Source of the DNA: Breviolum minutum Mf 1.05b.01
Taxonomy: Eukaryota; Sar; Dinophyceae; Suessiales; Symbiodiniaceae
DNA length: 64,000 nucleotides
NCBI GenBank assembly: GCA_000507305.1
Contig: DF241426.1
Coordinates: 1-64,000, forward strand
Direction: 5' to 3'
Below, in pieces: positions 1-10,200 of this stretch. The notes under the pieces were generated by a model. It saw only the letters and a program-made list of their open reading frames with translations, did no database searches and was not told the origin of the DNA. The translations under genes were made by a program, and so were the position numbers. Numbering within the stretch: the first letter of the stretch is position 1; every line of letters starts with the position of its first letter.

Positions 1-1
1 G

Positions 2-187
2 GTGGCATTAGCTTTCCTGAAGGAACTCGACACAATTGTGGTGAAGCGCTCAGAGATCCTTGGGGGAAAAGCTTCTGGAAGTGGCGACGGAGCTTCAGCG
101 GCAGCAACCCCAAAGGTGAAAGGGGTCCCAAAGAAGAAAGGCAGAGGAACAGGAAAAGCAGAGGAGGAGGATCAGGCAGATCAATGA
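2..187 (+). CDS. Gag-like protein, C-terminal tail (partial)
   Basis: The last 61 residues of an ORF open to the left window edge. The tail is Ala/Gly/Ser-rich and then strongly basic (repeated Lys, KGVPKKKGRG), ending in an acidic segment. A basic low-complexity end directly before pol resembles the nucleic-acid-binding tail of a Gag protein; element 2 has a comparable Gly/Lys/Arg-rich tail at the same place. Its stop overlaps the start of the pol ORF by four bases (ATGA), suggesting coupled translation. No zinc knuckle is present in the visible part. The assignment rests mainly on position and composition. Confidence 0.55.
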   Translation: MALAFLKELDTIVVKRSEILGGKASGSGDGASAAATPKVKGVPKKKGRGTGKAEEEDQADQ

Positions 188-3069
188 GACCTTCCCCTAT
201 GCCGGTGCTGGACTACATCGATGAGACTATGACTTTTCTGAGGTGGGCTACTTGCTTGCCTCGCTGGGTGCTGGCTACTCGCAATGACTATGCTTGGCAC
301 TTGGCTCGTTCCCTTTCTGTGAAGTGGCATGGTTGCGCCATGCGTTCCGCAGTCTTTCCACTGCCTGTGCCTTTCCCTGGGTGCTTTGATGGTGGTGGCC
401 CTCAGCTCAGTAGATCGAGGATGAGAGTCTTGGCTCAGCAGAGGGTCGTGCATCTCATCGTGGTTGCGCTCAACTTTCTTCATCTGGGGAGGTTTGCAAC
501 AGAGGTTGAGTTGAGGAGGTTTCCAAACAGGGCGCAACAGCTTTGTTTCAGGAGGCTCTACAATTTGGTGGCTGCGTGTGGATCTCGTCCTGACCCACTG
601 CCTGTGGTGCCAGGTCGTGCCGGTGCTGAATTGATTTCTTGCATGGATACCCTTGAGCGGTTTCTTACAGAGCATGAGGTTTTCAGAGGTGGATATTGCC
701 AGGGCGACAGAGCCCCCTTTGTGCCAAGAGTTGAGGATGAGGATGAGAAGGTGAAGAGCTTTCCTCAGCTGAGGCCTTACCGGGCTTTGGATGTCGACCG
801 CTTGAGGATTTCAGGGAGGGGTGAATGGCCCCTCTCTGACTATTTGGAAGGAGTTTTGTGGCTTCCTTTTGTCGAGCCCGCAGTCCTTCGCCACGACTTC
901 GATGTGTCGGATTGCCCTACGCCGAGTTTTGCTGGTGAGAAGAGAGAAGAATATCTACGCCTAGCTCAGAGGTGGGATGACCTTGGGCTCCTTCGGCTAC
1001 ATGAGGCTGAGGAGGATGTTGGATATTGTAAGATATTCAACACTTGGAAAAATGAGGGGCAGGATCGTCAAATTGGCGACCGCAGGTCTGTCAACGCTCA
1101 AGAGAGGTCTATATCAGGACCTTCCTCTCAGTTGCCATGTGGAAGCTCCCTTTTGAATCTGAGTTGCAGGAGAGGAGGATGCCTTAGAGGCTCGGTGACT
1201 GACCGCCGCGACTTTTACCATCAGGTGAAAGTCAGTCGCAGCAGATCTTCTACCAACAAGACCCCCTTTGGTTTCAGCAGGGAGGAGCTTGTAGGACTGG
1301 CAGCGCTTGAGGAGTATGATGAGGCTGAGAAGGTTGGAGCTTTTGACCGCAGAGTCCATGGAGACCGCTATGGAAAGAGCCCCGTGACGAAGCAGACTGA
1401 CGCCCCCTTGCATCCATCCTTCGGAGCTCTTTATCAAGGAGATCATTTGGGGGTAGAGTTTGCATTGGCTGGGCACGAGAGTTTGCTGAGGACAGAAGGT
1501 TTGCTGGTAGAGGATGAGAGGCTGCAGACGAGAAGAGCACCCCCGCTAGGTGCAACCTGGCAGGGGTTGATCATAGACGATTTCTTTGTCATCTCATCCC
1601 AGCCAGTCAAGGTGCCAGCTGAGAAGAGCAGTGCTTTCCTTCACCTTGCCCAAGCGAGGGCGGCCTATGAACGACATTCCCTGCCAGGGTCACCTGAAAA
1701 GGATGTGGTGGCTTCTCGAACCTTTAAGGCAGCTGGTGCAGAGTGTGATTCATCGCCAGACCTTTCTTCAGTCGGCATTTGCCTGGTGGGTGCTCCGCTT
1801 CAGAAGAGGCTTGGGTTAGGGCTTCTTAGTTTGAGGCTGGCTTCATTGGAGGCCATCTCTTCTCGCCTGGCTTCTCGTGTTTCAGGAAGCTGGGTGTCGG
1901 TCCTGCTTTACAGGAGGTGCATCAGCAGTGTGGTGGAGGACCTCTTTGCCTTGGGCGCGAAGTTCGAAGAAGGAGGTGAGGATGTTTTGATGCCTTTGTC
2001 AAGAAGGGTGTCACAGGAGCTCACTTTGCTATCGGTGCTTGCCCCTATTGCAGTTTCAGATGTGGCCTCCCCCTTCTCCTCACGTGTTTTTGCAACTGAC
2101 TCGTCGATCGAGAAGGGCGCTATAGTTGAGGCTAGTTTGAGAAGAGACTTGGCAAAGGGCCTGTGGCTTGGAGGGGACAAGAGAGGCTGCTACACAAAAT
2201 TGCAGAACCCTTTCAGAGTGTTGAGGAAGCAGGTCCACCCTGGACTTGACGAGGACCTGCTGGAGGATGATGATGAGTTGTCAGAAGTTGGAGGCTGCCC
2301 CGGTGCTGTAGTTCATAAGGGCATTCCCTTCTACTTCGACTTTGTCGAGGTTTGCGGAGGAGCCGGATCCGTCAGCCATGCAATGACGTTGCTGGGCTTC
2401 TCGGTTGCCCCAATTTTGGATCTGAGTGATTCAAGCCATTATGACTTGAAGGACTATAGGCTCCTGGATTGGATATTTCACATGCTGCAAGAGAACAGAT
2501 TCCGCAGTGTGATGTGTGAGCCGCCCTGTACAACATTTTCTCCGGCGGCTCACCCCGCAGTGAGGTCGTACGTGTGCCCGCTTGGCTATGACCGGCTGTT
2601 GCCAAAAGTCCTGGATGGCAACATTCTGGCCTTCAGGAATTTCAGCATAGTGATGGTGGCAAAGAGGTACCGGAGGCCTTCATTGTTGGAGCAGCCGAGG
2701 CTGTCAAAGATGTGCTGGCTTAGCATATGGAGGTGGCTGCGAGGAAATGGATTTAGCGAGTTTGTGTGTGCTTCCTGCATGTTCCACAGCATCCACAGGA
2801 AGGAGTTCCGCTTGCTTTCCTATGGGTTGGCGGCTGAGGAGATGGACGTTAGGTGCTGTGGGGGGCACCGCCACGTGAAGATAGAAGGCAAGTACACTCG
2901 TGACAGCGCTATGTACACCCCAGAGCTCGCTATGCATTTTGCAAGGGGCTTTGCAAAAGGATTGAGGAAGATGAGATTGAGGAGGCTGTTGGTGAGGTGC
3001 CAGAAGCTCGGAGAAAGGAGAGCCTGCTGGTCAATGATGTGTTGCTGGCCGCAAGATGGAAAATTGTGA
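184..3069 (+). CDS. Pol of element 1: reverse transcriptase, start of RNase H, methyltransferase-like domain
   Basis: 961 residues. About residues 275-480 form the RT. A fingers block (KIFNTWKNEGQDRQIGDRR) is followed by motif A (TDRRDFYHQVKV), a motif B region (YQGDHLGVEF) and the catalytic box LIIDDFFVIS near residue 462, where the usual YxDD appears as IIDD. Around residue 635, FATDSSIEKGAIVEA looks like the first strand of RNase H with its catalytic Asp. Then comes a cytosine-C5-methyltransferase-like block: FVEVCGGAGSVS near 719 (SAM-binding motif I), CEPPCTTFSP near 777 (motif IV, PC nucleophile kept) and LLEQPRLSKM (motif VI-like). The rest of RNase H continues in the next frame at 2997, so the methyltransferase sits within RNase H. 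The frame change near 2960 could be programmed, mutational or an assembly error. The start codon at 184 overlaps the Gag stop. Confidence 0.85.
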   Translation: MRPSPMPVLDYIDETMTFLRWATCLPRWVLATRNDYAWHLARSLSVKWHGCAMRSAVFPLPVPFPGCFDGGGPQLSRSRMRVLAQQRVVHLIVVALNFLHLGRFATEVELRRFPNRAQQLCFRRLYNLVAACGSRPDPLPVVPGRAGAELISCMDTLERFLTEHEVFRGGYCQGDRAPFVPRVEDEDEKVKSFPQLRPYRALDVDRLRISGRGEWPLSDYLEGVLWLPFVEPAVLRHDFDVSDCPTPSFAGEKREEYLRLAQRWDDLGLLRLHEAEEDVGYCKIFNTWKNEGQDRQIGDRRSVNAQERSISGPSSQLPCGSSLLNLSCRRGGCLRGSVTDRRDFYHQVKVSRSRSSTNKTPFGFSREELVGLAALEEYDEAEKVGAFDRRVHGDRYGKSPVTKQTDAPLHPSFGALYQGDHLGVEFALAGHESLLRTEGLLVEDERLQTRRAPPLGATWQGLIIDDFFVISSQPVKVPAEKSSAFLHLAQARAAYERHSLPGSPEKDVVASRTFKAAGAECDSSPDLSSVGICLVGAPLQKRLGLGLLSLRLASLEAISSRLASRVSGSWVSVLLYRRCISSVVEDLFALGAKFEEGGEDVLMPLSRRVSQELTLLSVLAPIAVSDVASPFSSRVFATDSSIEKGAIVEASLRRDLAKGLWLGGDKRGCYTKLQNPFRVLRKQVHPGLDEDLLEDDDELSEVGGCPGAVVHKGIPFYFDFVEVCGGAGSVSHAMTLLGFSVAPILDLSDSSHYDLKDYRLLDWIFHMLQENRFRSVMCEPPCTTFSPAAHPAVRSYVCPLGYDRLLPKVLDGNILAFRNFSIVMVAKRYRRPSLLEQPRLSKMCWLSIWRWLRGNGFSEFVCASCMFHSIHRKEFRLLSYGLAAEEMDVRCCGGHRHVKIEGKYTRDSAMYTPELAMHFARGFAKGLRKMRLRRLLVRCQKLGERRACWSMMCCWPQDGKL

Positions 3070-3538
3070 GGTCCTGGTTTTGGAAGGGTCGCTCCCACAT
3101 CAACCTTTTGGAGACCGGTGTGGTGGTGTCTTTGCAGAAGCAGCTCCTTGCAGAGGGCTCCTCAGGCCGCTTTGTTGCTTTGATGGACTCTTCAGTTGGG
3201 AAAGGGGCTTTGGCAAAGGGGAGGAGTAGCAGTAGATCGCTGCAACCTTTGCTCCGGAGGAGCGCCAGCATCCAGCTGGCAGGAGGCCTGTACTTCACCT
3301 ATGGCTTCGCCCCTACGAGGTTGAACATATCAGACGACCCCACCAGAGAGGTGGAGCTGAGGCAGCCGGTTCAACATTCGCTCTTTGAAGTTATGGATTT
3401 TGAGGATCTCTACCAATCGCACTTTGTTGGCCTTGCCCGCTTTCAGGCAAACTGGGTCAGGCTGGTCCTTCTCTCTACCTTGCTCCCCGCAGTTGGAGCC
3501 TCACCTCCCATCGACCACCACCAGAGCTCATCTTGGAC

Positions 3539-4522
3539 TTTCCCATTCATGCTTGGATTTGTTCTCATGACCCTGTTGCTCTCGGTTTGGATTTTCGCTC
3601 TCAGGGACTTACCCCCAAAGAAACCCCAAAAAACTAGGATTTCTGGCAGCTTCCTTAGTTTCCGGGTTTGTCGGGCCTGTAGCTTCCTAGCCATGGTTTT
3701 TCTGAACTTGCAGCCTGTGACTGCGCCTTTGGCGCCTGAGAACGCGAATGAAGCAGCCCGTGCTGAAAGGAGGGAACGCATCTTTTTGGCTTCTGATCGG
3801 GTTGTGCTTTCGAAGACTCGTGAAAATCGGTTCAGGCTTTTGGAACAGTTTTCTGCATGGCTCAGGGAAGAACATGGGGTCGATTGGGAGACGATCATCT
3901 CTGCAAAACCTGTGGATCCTGAAGAGATTTCAAAGTGGCTGGTCTCGTATGGTAGGGATTTGCATGCGGCGGGGAAGTCGTATACACGATACAGTGAAAC
4001 AGTCAATGCAGTTTCTATGATCAGGCCGGTGGTGAAGAAGCATCTCACTGCTGCATGGGATCTAGCTTTTGCTTGGCTGCAGGATGAACCTCACAATCAT
4101 CATCCTGCGTTACCCCTCAGCATCCTGGTATCAATCATGACGCTGGGTTTGATGTGGGGGTGGGCTGTCGAGGCCTCTTTATTTGGAATTGCATGGTCTG
4201 GTTTGCTGAGAGTGGGTGAGTTGCTTGATTTGACCCGTGAAAGCCTCATTCTACCAAAAGACTCAGCACCGGGTATCTCTTACATCCTCATAAAGATCCG
4301 GGAACCAAAAACCCGTGGCCCTGGTCCTCGACACCAGAACGCAAGAGTTGAACCAAAAGACATTGTTGATCTTGCTGTGGCGGTTTTTCAGCATTATTCA
4401 CCTGGTCAGAAGTTGTGGCCTCTGTCGGCCTCCACCTTACGGAAGAGATTTGTGACACTTCTTTCACGAGTGGGGGTTAAGACGGTACGTGGCCGTGAAG
4501 GGAGGTGCTACGACATGGGGTC
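3539..4522 (+). repeat. 984-bp direct repeat, copy 1
   Basis: Nearly identical to 4854-5837. Copy 1 ends where the sequence diverges after the shared TGGGGTC. Copy 2 starts immediately after the single N at 4853. Overlap next to an N join points to an unmerged contig overlap or collapsed haplotypes or repeat copies rather than a biological duplication. Confidence 0.9.
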
Positions 4523-4852
4523 GGCGCTGGCAGTCCTATGGTTGGCCACACATAGCCACGATGTCGAGCCCATGGTTGCCCAGGAGCTGATTACAGCAGC
4601 AGGCCTGCGAAGCAGCGCTAGAGTTTCAGAGGTTACGTATGAAACGGTGGTCGCTGTCAGATATCCAGAACTTGATGCTGCAACCCCCGCAAGGGTGATC
4701 TTTGGAAATTATCTTGCTGATCAACAAGCCAGAACAGGGGGCTACCTACCTGTCTTCTGGCGTTCGCCTCACAGTGTTGTTCACGCTACAGGCGACATTG
4801 GCCAGATGATCAGTTGGATTTCTGATCAAGTCAATTTAGAAGCAGGAGAAAA

Positions 4853-4853
4853 N
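4853..4853. other. Single-N assembly join
   Basis: One ambiguous base between unrelated left sequence (4523-4852) and a second copy of 3539-4522. It marks a scaffold join. Confidence 0.85.
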
Positions 4854-5837
4854 TTTCCCATTCATGCTTGGATTTGTTCTCATGACCCTGTTGCTCTCGG
4901 TTTGGATTTTCGCTCTCAGGGACTTACCCCCAAAGAAACCCCAAAAAACTAGGATTTCTGGCAGCTTCCTTAGTTTCCGGGTTTGTCGGGCCTGTAGCTT
5001 CCTAGCCATGGTTTTTCTGAACTTGCAGCCTGTGACTGCGCCTTTGGCGCCTGAGAACGCGAATGAAGCAGCCCGTGCTGAAAGGAGGGAACGCATCTTT
5101 TTGGCTTCTGATCGGGTTGTGCTTTCGAAGACTCGTGAAAATCGGTTCAGGCTTTTGGAACAGTTTTCTGCGTGGCTCAGGGAAGAACATGGGGTCGATT
5201 GGGAGACGATCATCTCTGCAAAACCTGTGGATCCTGAAGAGATTTCAAAGTGGCTGGTCTCGTATGGTAGGGATTTGCATGCGGCGGGAAAGTCGTATAC
5301 ACGATACAGTGAAACAGTCAATGCAGTTTCTATGATCAGGCCGGTGGTGAAGAAGCATCTCACTGCTGCATGGGATCTAGCTTTTGCTTGGCTGCAGGAT
5401 GAACCTCACAATCATCATCCTGCGTTACCCCTCAGCATCCTGGTATCAATCATGACGCTGGGTTTGATGTGGGGGTGGGCTGTCGAGGCCTCTTTATTTG
5501 GAATTGCATGGTCTGGTTTGCTGAGAGTGGGTGAGTTGCTTGATTTGACCCGTGAAAGCCTCATTCTACCAAAAGACTCAGCACCGGGTATCTCTTACAT
5601 CCTCATAAAGATCCGGGAACCAAAAACCCGTGGCCGTGGTCCTCGACACCAGAACGCAAGAGTTGAACCAAAAGACATTGTTGATCTTGCTGTGGCGGTT
5701 TTTCAGCATTATTCACCTGGTCAGAAGTTGTGGCCTCTGTCGGCCTCCACCTTACGGAAGAGATTTGTGACACTTCTTTCGCGAGTGGGGGTTAAGACGG
5801 TACGTGGCCGTGAAGGGAGGTGCTACGACATGGGGTC
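4854..5837 (+). repeat. 984-bp direct repeat, copy 2
   Basis: Same length as copy 1 with a handful of substitutions. This copy continues into an intact recombinase 3' end. Confidence 0.9.
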
Positions 5838-6111
5838 TTTCAGGCCCGGAGGTGCGACACATCTGCTTACACTGACAGAGGACACGGCTTTGGTTCAGAG
5901 AAGAGGCCGATGGGCTTCTCAGCATGTCATGAACATCTACTTACAGGAGGTTGCGGTAGCAACCAGCCTTTCTGTACTTGACGAAGACGCAAGACGGAAC
6001 ATCGACGAGCTCTGCAACATCTTTGAGTCGGTGCTTCAGACGTGCATTAGGTTTTTGAAATTCAAGATTCCTTTCAATGCTTGGAACTTGTTGTTGCAGC
6101 GTCACACATGA
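4864..6111 (+). CDS. Tyrosine recombinase of element 1 (second, complete copy)
   Basis: A site-specific recombinase expected to integrate the circular cDNA of the element. The ORF keeps the core and C-terminal catalytic region: LLRVGELLDL with Arg I near residue 217, SFRPGGATHLL near 325 containing Arg II (the usual HxxR His is Ser here), QRRGRWAS near 345 (the His/Trp position), and MNIYLQE with the nucleophilic Tyr near 358. The N-terminus is fixed by the contig join at 4853: the true ORF should start upstream, as in the first copy where it follows RNase H. The two copies differ by only a few bases, including a Pro/Arg change near 5636. It ends just before the split direct repeats at 6136, as expected for the last gene of such an element. 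Confidence 0.82.
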   Translation: MLGFVLMTLLLSVWIFALRDLPPKKPQKTRISGSFLSFRVCRACSFLAMVFLNLQPVTAPLAPENANEAARAERRERIFLASDRVVLSKTRENRFRLLEQFSAWLREEHGVDWETIISAKPVDPEEISKWLVSYGRDLHAAGKSYTRYSETVNAVSMIRPVVKKHLTAAWDLAFAWLQDEPHNHHPALPLSILVSIMTLGLMWGWAVEASLFGIAWSGLLRVGELLDLTRESLILPKDSAPGISYILIKIREPKTRGRGPRHQNARVEPKDIVDLAVAVFQHYSPGQKLWPLSASTLRKRFVTLLSRVGVKTVRGREGRCYDMGSFRPGGATHLLTLTEDTALVQRRGRWASQHVMNIYLQEVAVATSLSVLDEDARRNIDELCNIFESVLQTCIRFLKFKIPFNAWNLLLQRHT

Positions 6112-6135
6112 GACGGAAAGTATGGGGATTGATGC

Positions 6136-6217
6136 ATGTTTTTGATTTGAAGTACCAAAATGGTCTTCACTGATGATGGCTCCCAGCACTTTGCAGAAAA
6201 TAGAAGGCCAGCAGCTT
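6136..6217 (+). repeat. Split direct repeat B1 of element 1
   Basis: 82 bp, repeated almost perfectly at 6312-6393. It begins ATGTTTTTGATTTGA and ends CCAGCAGCTT. Confidence 0.85.
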
Positions 6218-6311
6218 GAATGTAAGCTGTGAACTGGAATGTTTGCCATCTCAAGTCTCCCCGCCCTTAGTGGCCCTCCCTTTGGATCCTTGTGTGACGC
6301 TTTGCATGTTT
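6218..6311 (+). repeat. Probable A2 segment of element 1 between B1 and B2
   Basis: 94 bp lying between the two B copies. By analogy with element 2, and with YR elements that have split direct repeats, this should match an A1 copy at the left end of the element, outside the window. That match cannot be tested here. Confidence 0.55.
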
Positions 6312-6393
6312 ATGTTTTTGATTTGAAATACCAAAATGGTCTTCACTGATGATGGCTCCCAGCACTTTGCAGAAAATAGAAGGCCAGCAGCTT
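6312..6393 (+). repeat. Split direct repeat B2 of element 1 (right end)
   Basis: Second copy of the 82-bp B repeat. The match ends at 6393, taken as the right end of the element. The following sequence (ATATATGTTTAGG) is AT-rich flank. Confidence 0.8.
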
Positions 6394-7224
6394 ATATATG
6401 TTTAGGTGGGAAAACATGAACGACATTTTCAGGCCCCCCAATCCTTGCACGGATTTTGCGGGGAAAATTTGTCTACCTGTTCCAAGGTAGACATGTTCAT
6501 ACTTAGCCAACACGCTGACGAGCCAACACGACCAGGATTGACATGACGTAACTTTTCACCTTTGACTCTCTTGATACAGGGTGTTTTGCCCAACTCGCAT
6601 CCCAATTCATACATGATATTTTGTAAGGTTGGAGGTTTTCAAAAAAAAAAGCATCGTTTACCCATGAAGTTTACCAGCCCAAGTTTACCAACCACCCCCC
6701 AAGACAAGATTTTTGTGCAACTTTCGTGGGTAAAGAGAAGATAGGAAAAACCAATCCATCGATTTCTTTGGAGATGTTATTTTGTGGAATATGTCCTGCA
6801 TGTCAGGCCAGAACTTTGAATACTAAACTAACATATAAGTTTTGTTGGTACACCCTCGCTAAAACTAACATGGCGTGTGAAGAAAATCCCAAAACGAAAG
6901 GATCGTATCACAACCATCATTTTTCAGAGGCAAGCGGTTAGTTTTACGGAGTGTACTATGTGATTCTGCTTTGATTGCTAGTTCAGTTTAGGATTTTTTC
7001 TCTTAAGCAACTCTGTCTAATATTCTTGGGTTGTTCCCCCGCAGAAAATAGTCACCACAAGGATTAGTACATAGACCTTCGCTTCCCACTATTACTGGGA
7101 AAGGGGACAACCCAACTAGTATTCTTGGATTTGTTAAAGACATTTTTTTTACTTTCTACCATGGGTAAATCACCAATTGAACTACCGCATTTGGGATCAT
7201 ATTTTTTTGTTCTTTTTTCCAAGC

Positions 7225-7256
7225 ATCTTACACCCTGGAAGATTAACATGGAACCT
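7225..7256 (+). repeat. Single arm of a dispersed inverted repeat, cut by an N
   Basis: Resembles the left arm of the hairpin at 29510-29606 (shared ACACCC...TAACATGGAACCT). The N at 7257 falls directly at the end of the arm, where the hairpin loop would begin. A weaker match (ACACCC...TAACATGG) lies near 6850-6872. Confidence 0.5.
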
Positions 7257-10200
7257 NTAATTTGGATCTACCACCGTTCTGTCAATGTAAGAAAAGGATT
7301 TTTGTGTCAGGTCTGGAATGTGGAGCACATCGACCACTATGGTGCAGCCACGGGATTGTAGGGGACCAAGAGAAACAATTTTCGCATTGTTTACAAGAGC
7401 CACTTGGTCAGCAGCAATTTGTTTGGTGATAGCGACCACCAATCTCAACTTTCATAGATTTTTTTAAAACCATGAATCTGGATGCCATTGGGCCGTTGAG
7501 GTTGCGTGGTATCATCGAAGTGGGAGTGGTGTACCTGATCTGTCCCTGTCTGAGATGGGATGTGGGAAGCCGACTCCAAAGATTTGCTCTTCTGCAACGT
7601 TCAGTTCTGAATGTTATTATATAGTGTAGTGCTAAGTGCTAGAATCAGTTAGAAGCCTGGAATGGGGAAATGTCGCTTCAGTCTCTGCATCAAATTGTTC
7701 TTAGTGGAGTTGACGGAACATGACCTGTGTATATGGTTGCCGGGGAGGTTTGAGGTTGTTCGCATAGGGGTGATTTGTGGAGTCTCGCATCGGGGCATCG
7801 GTCCAGGTGGAGCCATTTACAATTACCAGGCGAAAGGTGCCAGAGGTGGCGGACCGGGGCATGGAACCAACATGACGCCTTCAGTTGATTGGAAGCGATT
7901 TTGCGAGCGGAAGGATTTTAATTTTTACACCTCCCTCATTGCAAGATGCAACAGTGTTTGAAGTTGGTTGAACACTTCAATGCAAAACTCATGCAGTTGA
8001 GTATTGCACAGACCGTAATGAAGGGACAGGCATGTGAATCTAGAAAAAGCTTGGTGCACAGAAAATTTATGTATCGTCTATTCTGAATTTTCATCGGACG
8101 CGTACTTCTTCCGAAGTGCACAACCGCCAGCCAGAGATGACGCGACAATGAATTTATGTGATACAACCCTCTGACCATGAAATGTATGTAAGTGAGTTCC
8201 CATCAGAAACGGAAACTCGGAGTGGACCAGCAAAAGATGATGAAACAACATCAAATTTATACATGATTGAAACCAGTCGTCGCTCCAACACCAGTTGGGC
8301 AACCATGTTCACAAAGTCCTCCTCCTACATTCTGCGTCCCAGCTATTCCAACTATTCCGTGGCCCGGTCACCAAGGAGACTTGGAGTACTACCTACCATA
8401 TGAACTTCCTCCCACCCTTCAATCTATGCTGTGTCACAGATGCACTGCTTGAAATCTTCGACAGGTATTCAACTGATTCCGCATGTGGGATTTTGGATGG
8501 ACTACCCAGCTTTAGTGATGGATGGAGTACAGTATGCCATGCAGTCAGGGTGCCCAGATCTGGTTTTTTCCGGTCAAGAAGACTCCAGATGACTTTTCTT
8601 TAGCCATTGATTTGTCGTTCATCCCAGTTGACAATGTTTTTTTGGAGCTCCTTCGGTCGGCCATGTTGCGAGCTACTTTGAGGTTGGTGTCCCAGCACAC
8701 TGGGCAGTCTGCTCCTCATAGCTTCTCAGAGTCAGGAGGCTACCTGGCAGCAATGCAGACAGATCTGAAGATAGGTCACCGGTGTAGGCATAGCCCCACA
8801 GAAAATAAGGGTTACAGTTTGCAGGCAAGTGACGAAAAGACGAAATCCTGTAAGTCACAAGTCATTGTGGCGAGTGAGAGTGTCGGCAAGATCACCTTTC
8901 TGTATCCGACTGGTATGTCAAAATAAGGATGCCACATGGTTTCACATGCTCAGAAGTAGATATATTTCATATGTCCCCTGACTTTTGTGACACGATTCAT
9001 CATCAAAACAGCTTGGGCTGGCAGTGCACCTATCAGCTGAAACAAGGGTTAGGTGCAAAAGTCACCGAGCTCAGGCTTCCAAACCCTGGGAGCAGCCGCA
9101 TGGAACTCAGAGATGTCATGATTGCAAGTGCTGCGACTTTTCTTGACGGTCCGCCGTTATTGTATGATAGCGTATGAGTGAATGTTGGAAGCGTAATTTT
9201 TTTTTAGAGACTGAGGAAAGGGACACCTTTGCCAACTTCGAGCCTTCCAGATGAGAATGGCCACCCCTCCGTGTGGATTCCTGGTGATGAGAGTCAAATG
9301 AAGGACGGGAGATTGCAATACTGACCCGCTTGTAGTAGACAGGCAAACAAACCTTTGTTTGGGTAGACTGTATTTCTGTGCTTCGGGCGATTGAAGGATT
9401 TGAAAGGCCAGAGCATCAGTAGCAGAAAATTCTGGTCAGGTACGTTGCAGAGCCATGCGCGACTTTCGGCAGGATGAGAAAAAGTCAGCTGCTGGCCGTT
9501 TTAGTGGATGCCAGTAGGACACTCCAGTTGTGCTCGAAGGAATTCGGAACTGAGGAAGTTTGAGGACGTTCTTCGGAGACATGAACATGCCAATCATCAA
9601 ATATGCATAAATGGCAGAGTGTGAGGCAAAGTCAATGCAAGTGAATGCGTCGGTGTGATTCGGATTGGGAAGATGCAGGGTTAGCGGTGGGCAACCTCCT
9701 GCAGGGTTGAACACGTTTTATCGCATGAATTGCTTGGCAATCTTAATTTAGCTTTCGGAATTTCTGCACCAGACTTCAACTTTGTTTGTGCAAACAGGCA
9801 TTCACGTGAACAGAACAGTCGGGTCCCTTTGTGAACCAACTCAAACAATTCTTACTCAAGGACCCAAGGAAATCTAGGTCAATCTTGCGTATAGTCATAG
9901 TCCAGATGTGAACCAGGACTTCCAGTAGCTTCCATATTTCGTTTCAGGTACCTTGGAGTCCTTGGAGGGACCTAATGCAGTGGTAGTGCGCATGCGCAGC
10001 AATTTTTGGCTTGTGACGATCAAGGTTTGCAACTCATAGTCATTGATTCCAGGAACTGAGTTTCCAAGCCACAAGCATCCAACAAGCATTTGAAACTTGG
10101 CCAAGTTGGCAATGAGACACCAGAGACCAAAGAGGCCCCAAGGTGATAAAGGTCGGCAAAAGTTGCATTTGGTGCATTTTGGTGATGGCAAAGGTGCAGG

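Larger units (their letters stand above)
2997..4952 (+). pseudogene. RNase H C-terminal half plus tyrosine recombinase, first copy, chimeric and broken
   Basis: The first ~120 residues finish RNase H: KGRSHINLLETGVVVSL, then VALMDSSVGKGALAKGRSSS with a catalytic Asp, and PTRLNISDDPTRE with the terminal Asp. Two hydrophobic stretches follow (around nt 3450-3500 and 3545-3600). The N-terminal and core regions of a tyrosine recombinase come next, with LLRVGELLDL carrying the first catalytic Arg. At 4522 the sequence abruptly leaves the recombinase, before the second Arg and the Tyr, and enters ~330 bp of unrelated but open sequence. It then hits a single N at 4853 and restarts with a copy of 3539 onward. 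The frame runs on to 4952 only because of this join. The RNase H part is real; the recombinase part as assembled cannot be functional. Confidence 0.75.
1..6393 (+). mobile_element. Element 1: tyrosine-recombinase retrotransposon (DIRS/PAT/Ngaro-like), 5' end outside window
   Basis: Successive overlapping ORFs encode a basic Gag tail, a reverse transcriptase with a methyltransferase-like domain, RNase H and a tyrosine recombinase. They are followed by an 82-bp sequence present twice (6136-6217 and 6312-6393) around a 94-bp spacer. ORF order and the B1-A2-B2 layout are those of YR retrotransposons with split direct repeats; the matching left repeat A1 must lie upstream of the window. No integrase or LTR is visible, so LTR retrotransposon classes are unlikely. 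The element is on the + strand and was probably autonomous. This copy is interrupted by a single-N assembly join at 4853 that duplicates part of the recombinase gene, and RNase H is split by a frame change near 2960. The downstream border at 6393 is where the repeat copies stop matching. Confidence 0.85.

Noticed and set aside
181-675. Minus-strand ORF of 164 codons opposite pol
   Set aside because: Antisense shadow of the RT ORF, with no motif.
3539-5837. Tandem duplicated recombinase genes as a biological feature
   Set aside because: The copies meet at an N and one is chimeric, so an assembly overlap is more likely.
1-6393. Copia- or Gypsy-type LTR retrotransposon
   Set aside because: No protease, no DDE integrase and no LTRs. 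A tyrosine recombinase and split direct repeats are present instead.
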